A DNA stretch of 64,000 bases from Pseudoxanthomonas sp. 3HH-4 (GCF_006716465.1 NZ_VFPB01000001.1:202483-266482), one strand, 5' to 3'. Positions 27,412 to 36,545 are shown, counted from the stretch's first letter. A program made the numbers and translations. Notes: generated by a model not told the origin, from the letters alone.

Positions 27412-27424
27412 AAAGGGCACAAGC

Positions 27425-27808
27425 ATGACCTCCTGCCCTTGCGGCACCGGCCGCGACTACGCGGCCTGCTGCGGCCGCTACCACGCCGGCGGCATCGCGC
27501 CGGATGCCGAATCGCTGATGCGTTCGCGCTACAGCGCCTTCGTCACGGCTGATGCCGGCTACCTGCGCGCCACCTGGCACCCCGACACCTGTCCACCCGC
27601 ACTGGGCCTGGACGCACCGGGTGCGCTACGCACCACGTGGCTGGGCCTGTCGGTGAAGCAGCACCGCGTCACCGGGCAGGACACCGCCGAGGTGGAGTTT
27701 GTCGCCCGCTACCGTGTCGGCGGTGGGAGCGCCGTGCGGCTGCACGAGCGCAGCCGTTTCGTCCGCCTCGACGGGCGGTGGCTGTACGTGGAAGGTGAGC
27801 ATAGGTGA
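27425..27808 (+). CDS. YchJ/UPF0225-like SEC-C motif protein
   Basis: The 127-aa product starts with an atypical SEC-C type zinc motif ([20 protein letters not shown]) and continues with the conserved [26 protein letters not shown] and [28 protein letters not shown] of the YchJ family. Function is unknown; SEC-C proteins bind zinc. The ATG is 13 nt after a GTAG repeat, so its leader contains little else. Confidence 0.88.
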   Translation: MTSCPCGTGRDYAACCGRYHAGGIAPDAESLMRSRYSAFVTADAGYLRATWHPDTCPPALGLDAPGALRTTWLGLSVKQHRVTGQDTAEVEFVARYRVGGGSAVRLHERSRFVRLDGRWLYVEGEHR

Positions 27809-27820
27809 TGCCGACCCCTT

Positions 27821-28065
27821 CTCCCCGTCACGCGAGGGGAGTTGTCTCGCCGTGTGGGTGGCTCGAGTAGCAAGGCGCATCTGCGTCCTTCTCCCCGCGA
27901 GGCGGGGAGAAGGTGGCCGGAGGCCGGATGAGGCGCGCGCGCGCGGACGTGAAGCGCGTCGTGTCCGAATCGCCTGTTGCCGGCACGCGGAAGTTCACGA
28001 CATCGTGGCTCCGTTCGCCCCTCACCCGCCTTCGGCACCCTCTCCCCGCTGTCGCAGGGAGAGGG
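27821..28065. repeat. Cluster of three TCTCCCC-type hairpins
   Basis: Between the convergent YchJ-like gene and the M20 amidohydrolase are three hairpins: 27821-27841 (CTCCCC / GGGGAG), 27887-27913 (perfect 11-bp CCTTCTCCCCG / CGGGGAGAAGG) and 28038-28065 (CCCTCTCCC / GGGAGAGGG). Their flanks share phrases such as GCCCCTCACCCGCCTTCGG with repeats at 39870 and 46570. Nothing else is seen in the gap. Confidence 0.78.
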
Positions 28066-28075
28066 AGAAACCATC

Positions 28076-29407
28076 TCAACCCTTCGGCGTCTCCAGGTAA
28101 TCCAGCGTGACCTGCAGCAGGGCGCGCACGCCGACGTCGAGCGAGGCTTCGTCCAGCATGAACTCCGGGGAATGGTTGCTGGGCGCGGTCACCGGGTCGG
28201 TGCCTTTCGCCGTGCTGCCGACGAAGAAAAACATCGACGGCACTTCCAGCGCGTAGAACGAAAAGTCCTCTGCACCCATCTGCAGCGGCGGGGTGATGAC
28301 GTTGTCCGCGCCGACCACGGCCTGCAGGCTGGGCGTCATGCGGGCGGTGAGCGCGGGGTCGTTGATGGTGGCGGGATTGCCGTCGCGGTCGGGCACGTTG
28401 GCTTCCACCTTCGCGCCATGCGCGGCGGAGACATGGCTGGCGACGTTCTTCAGGTCGGCGAAGATCTTTTGCCGCATGCCTTCGTCGAAGGTACGGATGG
28501 TGCCGACCACCTCCACGTCGTCGGGAATGATGTTGTAGCGGATGCCGCCCTTGATGGCGCCGAAGCTGACCACCGCGGGTTGCCGGGAGATGTCGGTGCG
28601 GCGGCTGACGATCGTCTGCGTGGTGCCGATGACGTCGGCCATCGCCACGATCGGGTCCACGCCGCCCCACGGCCGCGAGCCATGGGTCTGCCGGCCGACG
28701 ACCTTCAGGTTGAAGCTGTCCGACGCCGCCATCAGCGGGCCCTGGCGCACGCCGATCTGGCCGACGGGAATCGACGAGAACACGTGCAGGCCGAACATGG
28801 CGTCCGGCTTGAAGTCCTTGAACAGGCCTTCCTTCAGCATCAACGATGCACCACCTTCCTCGCCGGCCGGCGCGCCCTCCTCGGAAGGCTGGAACACCAG
28901 CAGCACTTCGCCGGGCAGCGTGTCCTTCATCGCCACCAGCGCCTTCGCCACGCCCAGCAGGATGCCGGTGTGGGCGTCGTGGCCGCAGGCATGCATGACG
29001 CCGACGGTTTCGCCGCGATAGGTCGCGGTCGCCTTCGATGCGAACGGCAGGCTGTTGCGTTCGGTCACCGGCAGCGCATCCATGTCCGCCCGCAGCGCGA
29101 TGCGCGGACCCGGCCTGCCGCCCTTGATGACAGCGGTGACGCCGTGGTGCGCGATGCCGGTGCGCGGTTGCAGGCCGAGCTTGCGCAACTCTTCCGCGAC
29201 GCGCTTGGCTGTTTGCTCTTCGCGGTTGGACAGTTCCGGGTACTGATGGAAGTGCCGGCGCCAGTCCACGACCTGTTGCTGCACGGCCTTGCCAGCGGCG
29301 ACGACTTCGGGGCGCTGCGGAGTGGCCGCATCCTGCGCTGTGGCGGGGAGCGCGCAGGCGAGCGCGAGTGCGAGCAGGGAAACGGCAAGGGGACGAGCTG
29401 TGCGCAT
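28076..29407 (-). CDS. Exported M20-family amidohydrolase
   Basis: The 443-aa protein (AGGAG 8 nt before the ATG) has a signal peptide ending near TAQDA, so it acts in the periplasm. It has the M20D amidohydrolase signature: RHFHQYPELSNREEQTAK, RADMDALPVTE, VMHACGHDAHTGILLG, VFQPSEEGAPAGEEGGASLM, giving the dinuclear metal ligands. Relatives hydrolyse N-acyl amino acids, hippurate or indole-acetyl conjugates. Which substrate is used here cannot be read from the sequence. Confidence 0.92.
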   Translation of the reverse strand: MRTARPLAVSLLALALACALPATAQDAATPQRPEVVAAGKAVQQQVVDWRRHFHQYPELSNREEQTAKRVAEELRKLGLQPRTGIAHHGVTAVIKGGRPGPRIALRADMDALPVTERNSLPFASKATATYRGETVGVMHACGHDAHTGILLGVAKALVAMKDTLPGEVLLVFQPSEEGAPAGEEGGASLMLKEGLFKDFKPDAMFGLHVFSSIPVGQIGVRQGPLMAASDSFNLKVVGRQTHGSRPWGGVDPIVAMADVIGTTQTIVSRRTDISRQPAVVSFGAIKGGIRYNIIPDDVEVVGTIRTFDEGMRQKIFADLKNVASHVSAAHGAKVEANVPDRDGNPATINDPALTARMTPSLQAVVGADNVITPPLQMGAEDFSFYALEVPSMFFFVGSTAKGTDPVTAPSNHSPEFMLDEASLDVGVRALLQVTLDYLETPKG

Positions 29408-29566
29408 CGGGTCGGCTCCTGGAGGGATGTTCCGATGCTAACCGCAATGGCATGCAGGAGGGGCGGGTCAGCCTTCCTACAATGGCATCGCAGCTTCTAG
29501 AATGCGTGAGCGTCGCACGCGCTGGTCCCCAGGCGGACGCGCATCATCGTCCGCTGCGGAACCCCC

Positions 29567-30355
29567 ATGCCCGACCTCGCCGTGCAGCTACTCCTGCTGC
29601 TGTTCCTCGCCGCGATGCTGGCGGGCTTCATCGATGCCATCGCCGGTGGCGGTGGCATGGTCACCATCCCGGCGATGCTGTTGGCCGGCATTCCGCCACT
29701 GCACGTGCTGGGCACGAACAAGCTGCAGTCGCTGTTCGGTTCGGCCTCGGCCAGCTGGGCCTACGCGCGGCATGGACATGTCGACCTGAAAGGCCAGCTG
29801 CCGATGGCGCTCACCGCGGCGTTGGGCGCGGTGGGCGGCGCGCTGCTGGCGACCATCATCCCGGTGGAGTGGCTGAAGCTGGCGCTGCCGTTCCTGCTGG
29901 TGGGTATCGCCATCTATTTCGGTCTGAAACCTGACATCGGCCACGTGGACCGGCACCAGCGCATGCGCCCGCTCGTGTTCGGGCTGACCTTCGTGCCGGT
30001 CATCGGCTTCTACGACGGCGTGTTCGGTCCCGGCACGGGGTCGTTCCTGATGCTCGGCTTCGTGGCGCTGGCGGGGTTCGGCATCCTCAAGGCCACGGCG
30101 CATACCAAGTTCCTCAACTTCGGCTCCAACCTGGGCGCATTCGCGGTGTTCCTCGCGTTCGGCGCGGTGCTGTGGAAGGTGGGGCTGGTGATGGGCGCGG
30201 GACAGTTCCTCGGCGCGCAGCTGGGCTCGCGCTTCGCGATGAAGCAGGGCGCCCGCATCATCAAGCCGCTGCTGGTCACGGTGTCGATCGCGCTGGCGAT
30301 CCGGCTGCTGGCCGACCCGCAGCATCCCTTGCGGATGTGGTTCGCGTCCTTCTGA
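29567..30355 (+). CDS. TSUP-family (TauE/SafE) membrane permease
   Basis: The 262-aa protein has about eight hydrophobic segments and the two TSUP halves: AGFIDAIAGGGGMVTIPAMLLAGIPPLHVLGTNKLQS in the first and GFYDGVFGPGTGSFLMLGF in the second. Family members move sulfite, taurine-related or organic anions, generally as exporters or importers of sulfur and C2 compounds. No sulfur-metabolism genes lie nearby. It is convergent with purU, separated by a GTAG repeat pair. Confidence 0.9.
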   Translation: MPDLAVQLLLLLFLAAMLAGFIDAIAGGGGMVTIPAMLLAGIPPLHVLGTNKLQSLFGSASASWAYARHGHVDLKGQLPMALTAALGAVGGALLATIIPVEWLKLALPFLLVGIAIYFGLKPDIGHVDRHQRMRPLVFGLTFVPVIGFYDGVFGPGTGSFLMLGFVALAGFGILKATAHTKFLNFGSNLGAFAVFLAFGAVLWKVGLVMGAGQFLGAQLGSRFAMKQGARIIKPLLVTVSIALAIRLLADPQHPLRMWFASF

Positions 30356-30366
30356 TTCTGGATTCT

Positions 30367-30484
30367 GTAGGAGCGACGTGAGTCGCGACCGCGAGAATCA
30401 ACCTGCCTGGATGGGTCATGCATCGCATGATGGGCGCGTGCCTGGCGTTGCAGGGCGTGCGGTCGCGACTCACGTCGCTCCTAC
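30367..30484. repeat. GTAG-headed palindrome pair (B) between the TSUP gene and purU
   Basis: 24-nt units at 30367-30390 (forward) and 30461-30484 (reverse complement, exact match) are separated by 70 nt, the same layout as pairs A and C. They sit between two convergent stop codons, where a large stem-loop could end both transcripts. Confidence 0.9.
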
Positions 30485-30503
30485 ATCTACATCAGGCAAC
30501 GGC

Positions 30504-31355
30504 CTAGCGGAACACCACCGTGCGGTGACCGTTGAGCAGGATGCGGTGCTCCACGTGGCGGCGCACCGCGCGGGCGAGCACCAGCGATTCGATGTCGCTA
30601 CCCATGCGGACCAGTTCCTTCGGCGTCATCGCGTGGTCCACGCGTGCGACGTCCTGTTCGATGATGGGGCCTTCGTCCAGGTCGCGGGTCACGTAGTGCG
30701 CGGTGGCGCCGATGATCTTGACCCCGCGCTGGTGCGCCTGGTGGTACGGCCGGGCGCCCTTGAAGCTGGGCAGGAAGCTGTGGTGGATGTTGATCGCGCG
30801 GCCGGCCAGCGCATCGCACAGCGTGGGCGAGAGGATCTGCATGTAGCGGGCCAGCACGACCAGGTCGATCTGCTCGCGTTCGACCAGGTCGATGATGCGC
30901 TGCTCCTGCTCGTCCCGATGCGGCGCGGAGACGGGCAGGTGGTGGAACGCCACGCCGTAGGATTGCGCCAGCGCCGCGAAGTCGTCGTGGTTGGACGCGA
31001 CGCAGGCGATCTCCACCGGCAGCTGCCGGCTGTGCACGCGGAACAGCAGGTCGTTGAGGCAATGGCCCTGCTTGCTCACCAGCACCATCAGCCGCGCCTT
31101 GCGGCGGGCGTCGTGGATCTGCCACTCCATCGCGAACGCGTCGGCCAGCGACGCGAAGCGCGCGCGCAGGGCATCGGCGGTGATGGCCTCCGGCAGGTCG
31201 AAATGCACGCGCAGGAAGAAACGGCCGGATTCGTCGTCGCCGAACTGCTGGGCGTCCAGGATGTTGCAGCCCGCGTCGAACAGCAGGCCGGTGACGCGAT
31301 AGACGATGCCGGTGGTGTCCGGGCAGGAGAGCGTGAGGATGTGGTCGCGGCGCAT
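30504..31355 (-). CDS. purU: Formyltetrahydrofolate deformylase PurU
   Basis: The 283-aa protein has an N-terminal ACT domain (HILTLSCPDTTGIVYRVTGLLFD) and a formyl-transferase-type hydrolase domain with NIHHSFLPSFKGARPYHQA and GATAHYVTRDLDEGPIIEQD, which hold the catalytic Asn, His and Asp. It releases formate and THF from 10-formyl-THF and supplies formate to purine synthesis. It starts 11 nt after the I78 gene stop, so the two are possibly co-transcribed; no good ribosome site is seen. Confidence 0.96.
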   Translation of the reverse strand: MRRDHILTLSCPDTTGIVYRVTGLLFDAGCNILDAQQFGDDESGRFFLRVHFDLPEAITADALRARFASLADAFAMEWQIHDARRKARLMVLVSKQGHCLNDLLFRVHSRQLPVEIACVASNHDDFAALAQSYGVAFHHLPVSAPHRDEQEQRIIDLVEREQIDLVVLARYMQILSPTLCDALAGRAINIHHSFLPSFKGARPYHQAHQRGVKIIGATAHYVTRDLDEGPIIEQDVARVDHAMTPKELVRMGSDIESLVLARAVRRHVEHRILLNGHRTVVFR

Positions 31356-31366
31356 GAGTGGCTGGC

Positions 31367-31684
31367 TTACTCGCAACGGACCGCGGTGATGCGGTTGTCG
31401 GCGTCGATGTAGACGCGCAGGCGGTCGTCGCGCGTGTCGTGCTTCACGACCGTCTTCGGGCCGATGGGGTTGACCAGCCCGGCACCGCTCTCGCGCGACA
31501 GGCGCTTGAGCGTGGCCTCGTCCGCGGGCTGACCGGCCGCCCAGCCGAGGGCGGCATCGCTGCAACGGCCGTTGCCGGCTACCTGCGGTCCCGGCGTGCT
31601 GACGCAGGAAGACAGGGCGAAGGCGGCGCCTGTCAGCAGGCAGGCCTGGAAAGACGAACGGCGCAACACACGAGGGGATGTCAT
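31367..31684 (-). CDS. I78-family peptidase-inhibitor lipoprotein
   Basis: The 105-aa product has a lipobox AFALSSC (Cys27) after a short Arg-rich start. The mature part shows the I78 inhibitor pattern: AALGWAAGQPADEATLKRLSRESGAGLVNPIGPKTVVKHDTRDDRLRVYIDADNRITAVRCE. Family members are small serine-protease inhibitors or Xanthomonas secretion-associated lipoproteins. The conserved C-terminal RVYIDADNRIT loop is intact. It precedes purU by 11 nt. Confidence 0.88.
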   Translation of the reverse strand: MTSPRVLRRSSFQACLLTGAAFALSSCVSTPGPQVAGNGRCSDAALGWAAGQPADEATLKRLSRESGAGLVNPIGPKTVVKHDTRDDRLRVYIDADNRITAVRCE

Positions 31685-31792
31685 GGCAGCATCTCCGGAG
31701 CGGGGGAGGATCGCTGTTTAACACACTCGCTGGCATAAAGGGCGAGCCCTGCCGCTGTCGCCTGCCGCCATCCCACGCCTCCGGAGATCGTC

Positions 31793-32851
31793 ATGGATCG
31801 TCGCTTCGTCCTGCCGCTCGCACTTGCCGCATCGCTGTTGCCCGCCTTTGCCTCCGGCCCCGCCGTCGCCTGCACCCGACTGGTCTATCTGGGGGCGGAC
31901 AACGACGTCATCACCGCCCGTTCGATGGACTGGAAGAACGATGTGGCGACCAACCTGTGGATCTTCCCGCGCGGCATGCAGCGCAGCGGGCAGGCCGGGC
32001 CGAACTCGATCACGTGGACATCGAAGTACGGCAGCGTCATCGCCACCGGCTACGAGGTCTCCACCACCGACGGCATGAACGAAGCCGGCCTCATGGCCAA
32101 CGTGCTCTGGCTGGTGGAATCCGAGTACCCGGCCTACAACGGGCGCGGCCCGGGCCTGAGCATCGCCGCGTGGGCGCAATACGCGCTGGACAACTACGGC
32201 AGCGTGAAGGAAGCCGTCGACGCGCTGCGCCGGGAACCCTTCACTCTGGTGACCGACAAGGTTCCCGGTGAGGACCGCCTGGCCACCTTGCACCTGTCGC
32301 TGTCGGACGCCAGCGGCGACAGCGCCATCATCGAGTACATCGGCGGCAAGCAGGTGATCCACCACGGGCGCCAGTACCAGGTGATGACCAACTCACCGGT
32401 GTTCGACCAGCAGCTGGCGCTCAACGCGTACTGGAAGCAGATCGGAGGCACGGTGATGCTGCCGGGCACCAACCGCGCCGCGGACCGCTTCGCGCGGGCA
32501 TCGTTCTACGTCAACGCGATTCCCAAGAGCGAAGATCCGGTGAAAGCATTGGCCAGTGTCTTCAGCGTGATCCGCAATGCATCGGTACCGTTCGGCATCA
32601 ACACGCCGGAGGAGCCCAACATTTCCTCCACCCGCTGGCGCACGGTGGCCGACCACAAGCGCAGGCTTTATTTCTTCGAATCCGCGCTGACACCCAACAC
32701 CTTCTGGGTGGACCTGAAGGAGGTGGATTTCTCGAAGGACACCGGCAAGGTGCTGCGGCTCGACCTGGGCCCGGACCAGCGCAACGTGTTCGCCGGCAAC
32801 GCAGTGAAGGATTTCAGGCCGGCGGAGTCGTTCGTGTTCCTGGGCCTGTAG
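31793..32851 (+). CDS. Exported linear-amide C-N hydrolase (choloylglycine hydrolase family)
   Basis: The 352-aa protein has a signal peptide ending AVA, and the following Cys27 (ACTRLVYLG) is the expected N-terminal nucleophile of the Ntn fold. The pattern ITARSMDWKNDVATNLWIFPRG, YGSVIATGYEVSTTDGMNEAGLM and YGSVKEAVDAL is typical of bile-salt hydrolase and penicillin V acylase relatives. GGAG lies 7 nt before the ATG. Substrates may be acyl-homoserine lactones, bile salts or penicillin V. Its stop abuts the stop of the next, convergent gene. Confidence 0.92.
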   Translation: MDRRFVLPLALAASLLPAFASGPAVACTRLVYLGADNDVITARSMDWKNDVATNLWIFPRGMQRSGQAGPNSITWTSKYGSVIATGYEVSTTDGMNEAGLMANVLWLVESEYPAYNGRGPGLSIAAWAQYALDNYGSVKEAVDALRREPFTLVTDKVPGEDRLATLHLSLSDASGDSAIIEYIGGKQVIHHGRQYQVMTNSPVFDQQLALNAYWKQIGGTVMLPGTNRAADRFARASFYVNAIPKSEDPVKALASVFSVIRNASVPFGINTPEEPNISSTRWRTVADHKRRLYFFESALTPNTFWVDLKEVDFSKDTGKVLRLDLGPDQRNVFAGNAVKDFRPAESFVFLGL

Positions 32852-34117
32852 TCACAGGTCGAACGCCAGCAGGTCGTGCCCGGTGGCCGCACGCACCACG
32901 CGCCGGTACAGCACGTTGCCGCTGCCGCCATTGGTCAGCGCCACCAGCGCGCGCTGGCCGGCGGCATCGCCGAGCGCGAAGTTCTTGAAGATCCCGCCGT
33001 TGCTGCCGGAGTGGTAGAACACCGGACCGCGTGGCGTGGCTTCCAGGTTCCAGCCAAGGCCCTTGTCCGTCCAGCGGCCGGGCACGTCGATCTGCTTGGT
33101 CAGCATCTCGCGTCGCGTGGCCTCGGTGATCTGCCAAGGTTCGCGCGGCGTGCGCACCATCAGCGTCATGAAGCGCGCGTAGTCGGCGGGCGTGGTGCGC
33201 AGGCTGGCGGCCGCGTTGGCCAGGATGTCGCCGGGCCAGTTCACCAGGCCCTTCGGCGCGATCGCCTGCACGTCCGGCAGCGCGCGCTCGGCGTCTTCGT
33301 AATGCCATGCTGACAGCGGCTTTCCCCAGCGGTCGGCCACGACCTGCGCGGCATTCCACGTGTCGCGCAGCATCTGCGGCGGCATGCCGGTTTCCTCGTC
33401 CTCGACGGCGCGATGACCGTACACCGAGCGTGCGGCGAGATCGGCGCTCCACGTGTAGCTGCTGTCGCGCATGCCGGCCGGACCGAACAGCAGCCGCTGC
33501 ATCGACTGGTCCAGGCTTTCTCCCGTGAGGGTCTCCACCACCAGTTGCAGCCAGAAGATCGCTTCGCCGGAGTAATCGATGCGCGTACCGGGCCTCACCG
33601 CAGGCACCAGCTTTTCGTTCGCCGGATCCTTGCGCCAGTTCGGTAGGCCGGTGGAATGGCGCAGCACGTCGCGCGCGGTGACCAGATCCACCCACGGATG
33701 GTCGGCCAGATAGTCCATCCGCCGGTAACCCACCAGCGGCACGTCGAGATCGATCACGCCCTGGTCCGCCAGCTGCAGCACCAGGTAGGCGAATACCGGC
33801 TTGCTCAGCGAGGCGTCCTCGAACAGCGTGTCGTCCGCCACAGGCGTCCGGGTCTCCGCGTTCGTCACGCCCACGTTGCGCGACCACACCACCTCGCCCC
33901 GCTCCACGACGGCCATGCCGATGGCCGGCACGCGCAGCGCCTGCATCAGGCGCGGAAGGTCGGCCAGGAAGGCGTCGGGCGGGATCCAGGCCGCTGCGTC
34001 GTTGCAGGCGGCAGCGGAGGCGAGGCGGGGCCATGCAATGGCGGCGAGGGGCGCAGCGCCGAAGGTGGTCAGCCAGCGGCGGCGTTGGAGGGAAGTGGGG
34101 GCGGCGTCTGGCGTCAT
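32852..34117 (-). CDS. Class C beta-lactamase-like serine hydrolase with Tat-like signal
   Basis: The 421-aa protein starts with QRRRWLTTFGAAPLAAIAWPRLASAA, a twin-arginine-type signal (Arg12-14). SxxK is S103-LS-K106 in EDASLSKPVF, and Tyr-Ser-Gly in IDYSGEAIFW stands in for YxN. The C-terminal half has KGLGWNLEATPRGPVFYHSGSNGG, matching the family's HxG-like motif. This second such enzyme in the window is not similar in detail to the one at 19232. The stop codon directly abuts the stop of the convergent amide hydrolase (no intergenic base). Confidence 0.88.
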   Translation of the reverse strand: MTPDAAPTSLQRRRWLTTFGAAPLAAIAWPRLASAAACNDAAAWIPPDAFLADLPRLMQALRVPAIGMAVVERGEVVWSRNVGVTNAETRTPVADDTLFEDASLSKPVFAYLVLQLADQGVIDLDVPLVGYRRMDYLADHPWVDLVTARDVLRHSTGLPNWRKDPANEKLVPAVRPGTRIDYSGEAIFWLQLVVETLTGESLDQSMQRLLFGPAGMRDSSYTWSADLAARSVYGHRAVEDEETGMPPQMLRDTWNAAQVVADRWGKPLSAWHYEDAERALPDVQAIAPKGLVNWPGDILANAAASLRTTPADYARFMTLMVRTPREPWQITEATRREMLTKQIDVPGRWTDKGLGWNLEATPRGPVFYHSGSNGGIFKNFALGDAAGQRALVALTNGGSGNVLYRRVVRAATGHDLLAFDL

Positions 34118-34297
34118 GAGGGGTACGCACTGGGAGGCATACCGAAAGAAGACGGACGAACGTGGGGAACCCCGCCTTTCGTCGGATCACCCCCGAATGA
34201 ACGGCGAGAGATGCGCAACACGGGCTCGACGCGTTGTTCACCCCGCGCCAACGTGGCTGGGGAGACCGTAGCCGCACGTCCACACCGGGAGTCGATC

Positions 34298-34831
34298 ATG
34301 ACCGGGACCGTGTTCTTCACCGAGGAAGTCTCCAACAGCAAGGTCGCGGCGATCTGCCCCAGCGTTGCGGTTGCCCGCCTGCAGGCGGCCCGGGTGCGCG
34401 AGGCGCTGCATCTGTCCGAGCGGCAGGTGCAGGTCTTGGTGCCGGGAGAGACGCAACCGGGGCGGAAGCTGGAACCGGAAAGCCATGGCATCTACCGCAC
34501 GATGCTGTGGTCGCATGCCAAGCTCGGTGTGTTCGGCATGCTCGCCGGCCTGCTGGCCTATGCGGTGCTGCGGATGCAGGCGGTCCCGATGATCGTCCAG
34601 TCGCCGTGGCTGTCGCTGGGCGCATTGCTGTTCTTCGGCGCGATCACCGGCTTGATGCTGGGCGGGTTGGTTACCCTTCGTCCGGACCACGACGCCTACG
34701 TGATGAAAGTGCTCGGCGCGTTGCGCGAAGGCGACTCGGCGGTCGTGGTCCATGCACTCTCGGCCGAGCAGAAGCGCGAGGCCGAGCGCATCCTGGCGCA
34801 GGCGGGAAACGAGACGACGTCCACCCTCTGA
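34298..34831 (+). CDS. Membrane protein of 177 aa, unknown
   Basis: GGGAG lies 8 nt before the ATG. A cytoplasmic N-terminal part (VSNSKVAAICPSVAVARLQAARVREAL) precedes two hydrophobic segments (LGVFGMLAGLLAYAVLRM and WLSLGALLFFGAITGLMLGGLV), followed by a charged cytoplasmic tail (DHDAYVMKVLGALREGDSAVVVHAL). The arrangement looks like a small two-TM membrane protein with a regulatory or periplasm-facing loop. No family is recognised. It is divergent from the Tat-type hydrolase. Confidence 0.75.
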   Translation: MTGTVFFTEEVSNSKVAAICPSVAVARLQAARVREALHLSERQVQVLVPGETQPGRKLEPESHGIYRTMLWSHAKLGVFGMLAGLLAYAVLRMQAVPMIVQSPWLSLGALLFFGAITGLMLGGLVTLRPDHDAYVMKVLGALREGDSAVVVHALSAEQKREAERILAQAGNETTSTL

Positions 34832-34843
34832 ACGTCGCGGCGG

Positions 34844-35260
34844 TCAGTCCTGCGCAATCGCGGGGGGCAACGGCGGTGCCGGCGTCGGCCGGCCCAGTGG
34901 ATCCAGCGCGATCATCACGAAGTGACCGCGCGTGCACAGTTTGCGTTCGCCGGTCAGCAGGTTCTCGGTGATGACTTCCACGTCCACGTTCATCGAGCTG
35001 CGGCCGACCTTCACCACGCGCGCTACCACTTCCACCAGGTCGCCCTTGTGGATCGGCTGGTTGAAATCCACCTGCTCCGAGCGTGCGGTGACCACGGTGC
35101 TGCGCGCATAGCGCGAGGCGACGATGAAGGCCGACATGTCCATCCACGCCAGCGCCTGGCCGCCGAACAGCGTGCCCAGGTGGTTGGTGTGATCGGGGAA
35201 GACCATGTGCAGCAGGCGCGCCTCGAGGGGACGCACTTCGGCGTTGGCCAGTTCGGTCAT
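34844..35260 (-). CDS. Hotdog-fold acyl-CoA thioesterase (YciA-like)
   Basis: The 138-aa product has the hotdog active-site patch FPDHTNHLGTLFGGQALAWMDMSAFIVASRYAR and KGDLVEVVARVVKVGRSSMNVDVEV, typical of YciA/acyl-CoA hydrolases. GGAG stands 7 nt before the ATG. These hydrolyse short- to medium-chain acyl-CoAs. The C-terminus is Pro-rich. It is followed by GTAG pair C. Confidence 0.92.
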   Translation of the reverse strand: MTELANAEVRPLEARLLHMVFPDHTNHLGTLFGGQALAWMDMSAFIVASRYARSTVVTARSEQVDFNQPIHKGDLVEVVARVVKVGRSSMNVDVEVITENLLTGERKLCTRGHFVMIALDPLGRPTPAPPLPPAIAQD

Positions 35261-35343
35261 GGTGGTACTCCGGTTCGCGTGCTCCCGGCGGCAGCATAGC
35301 GCGCCGGGATGTCAGCCGGTCGTGAGGTTCGTCCGGGCTGGAT

Positions 35344-35491
35344 GTAGGAGCGACGTGAGTCGCGACCGCACGAACGAATGGCCCGGATGCCCGATGGGTT
35401 CGCGATGGCGCTGGGCCTGTCGCCGACATTTCCGGGACGGTGCGGCGCCACGGGGCTTTCATTGCGTGGTCGCGACTCACGTCGCTCCTAC
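35344..35491. repeat. GTAG-headed palindrome pair (C) between the thioesterase gene and nrdB
   Basis: 24-nt units at 35344-35367 (forward) and 35468-35491 (reverse complement, exact match) are separated by 100 nt. The second unit ends 13 nt before the nrdB stop, so it lies just downstream of that gene and could stabilise or end its mRNA. Confidence 0.9.
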
Positions 35492-35503
35492 AAGGGGCCA
35501 GCG

Positions 35504-36523
35504 CTAGAACGCGTGGTCGAAGCCGACTTCGCCCTGCACGCCCAGCTGGTAGGCCGAGACGCGGCGTTCGAAGAAGTTGGTCAGCTCCTGCACGTCCTGC
35601 AGTTCCATGAAGGGCAGCGGGTTGCGCACGTCGTAGCGCTTGGGCATGCCGAGCTTGGCGAAGTGCTGGTCGGCGCAGTGCTGCAGGTACTGGCGCATGT
35701 CGCGGGTCGAGATGCCGGCCACGCCGCCGGACAGCACGTCCTCGGCGAACTGGACTTCGCATTCGATGGCTTCCTCCAGCATGTCGTAGACCTGCTGCTG
35801 CATGGCGTCGTCGAACAGGTCCGGTTCTTCCTCGCGCACGGTGCGCACGCACTCGAACGCGAACTCCATGTGGCAGCTCTCGTCGCGGAACACCCAGTTG
35901 GTGCCGGACGCCAGGCCCGGCAGCAGACCGCGCGAACGGAAGTAGTACACGTAGGCGAAGGCGGCGAAGAAGAACAGGCCCTCGATGCACGCGGCGAAGC
36001 AGATCTGGTTGAGCAGGAACTGCCGGCGCTGGTCGCGGGTCTCGATCCGCTTCATGTCCTGGATGGAATCGATCCACTTGAAGCAGAAGTCGGCTTTCTT
36101 CTTGATCGCGGGAATGTTCTCCACCGCGGCGAACGCCTTGAAGCGCTCCGACGGGTCGGGCAGGTAGTTGTCCAGCAGGGTCAGGTAGAACTGCACGTGC
36201 AGCGCTTCTTCGTAGAGCTGCCGCGACAGGTACATGCGCGCTTCGGGCGCGTTGAGGTGCTGGTACAGGTTCAGCACGAGGTTGTTCGACACGATGGAAT
36301 CGCCGGTGGCGAAGAACGCGACCAGCCGGTGGATCAGGTGGCGGTCCGCGGGCGTCATCTTCGAATGCAGGTCGGTGATGTCGATCTGGAAGTTGATCTC
36401 CTCCACCGTCCACGTGTTCTTGATGGCGTCGCGGTACATGTCATAGAACTGCGGGTAGCGCATCGGGCGCAGGGTCAGTTCGAAACCGGGGTCTAGCAGC
36501 ATCTGCTTGGGGTGTGCGGACAT
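35504..36523 (-). CDS. nrdB: Ribonucleotide reductase class Ia, beta subunit NrdB
   Basis: The 339-aa protein holds the radical-generating diiron subunit. Iron ligands are visible: D75, E106 and H109 in YEEALHVQFY, the E in AACIEGLFFF, and E and H in RDESCHMEFAFE. The radical Tyr is Y113 (His+4). It follows nrdA with a 273-nt gap that contains an inverted pair of hairpins, and shares its control. The C-terminus ends GVQGEVGFDHAF, which should dock into NrdA. Family length is about 340-376 aa. Confidence 0.97.
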   Translation of the reverse strand: MSAHPKQMLLDPGFELTLRPMRYPQFYDMYRDAIKNTWTVEEINFQIDITDLHSKMTPADRHLIHRLVAFFATGDSIVSNNLVLNLYQHLNAPEARMYLSRQLYEEALHVQFYLTLLDNYLPDPSERFKAFAAVENIPAIKKKADFCFKWIDSIQDMKRIETRDQRRQFLLNQICFAACIEGLFFFAAFAYVYYFRSRGLLPGLASGTNWVFRDESCHMEFAFECVRTVREEEPDLFDDAMQQQVYDMLEEAIECEVQFAEDVLSGGVAGISTRDMRQYLQHCADQHFAKLGMPKRYDVRNPLPFMELQDVQELTNFFERRVSAYQLGVQGEVGFDHAF

Positions 36524-36545
36524 GGTGCGGTGTTCCTGTTCTGCT

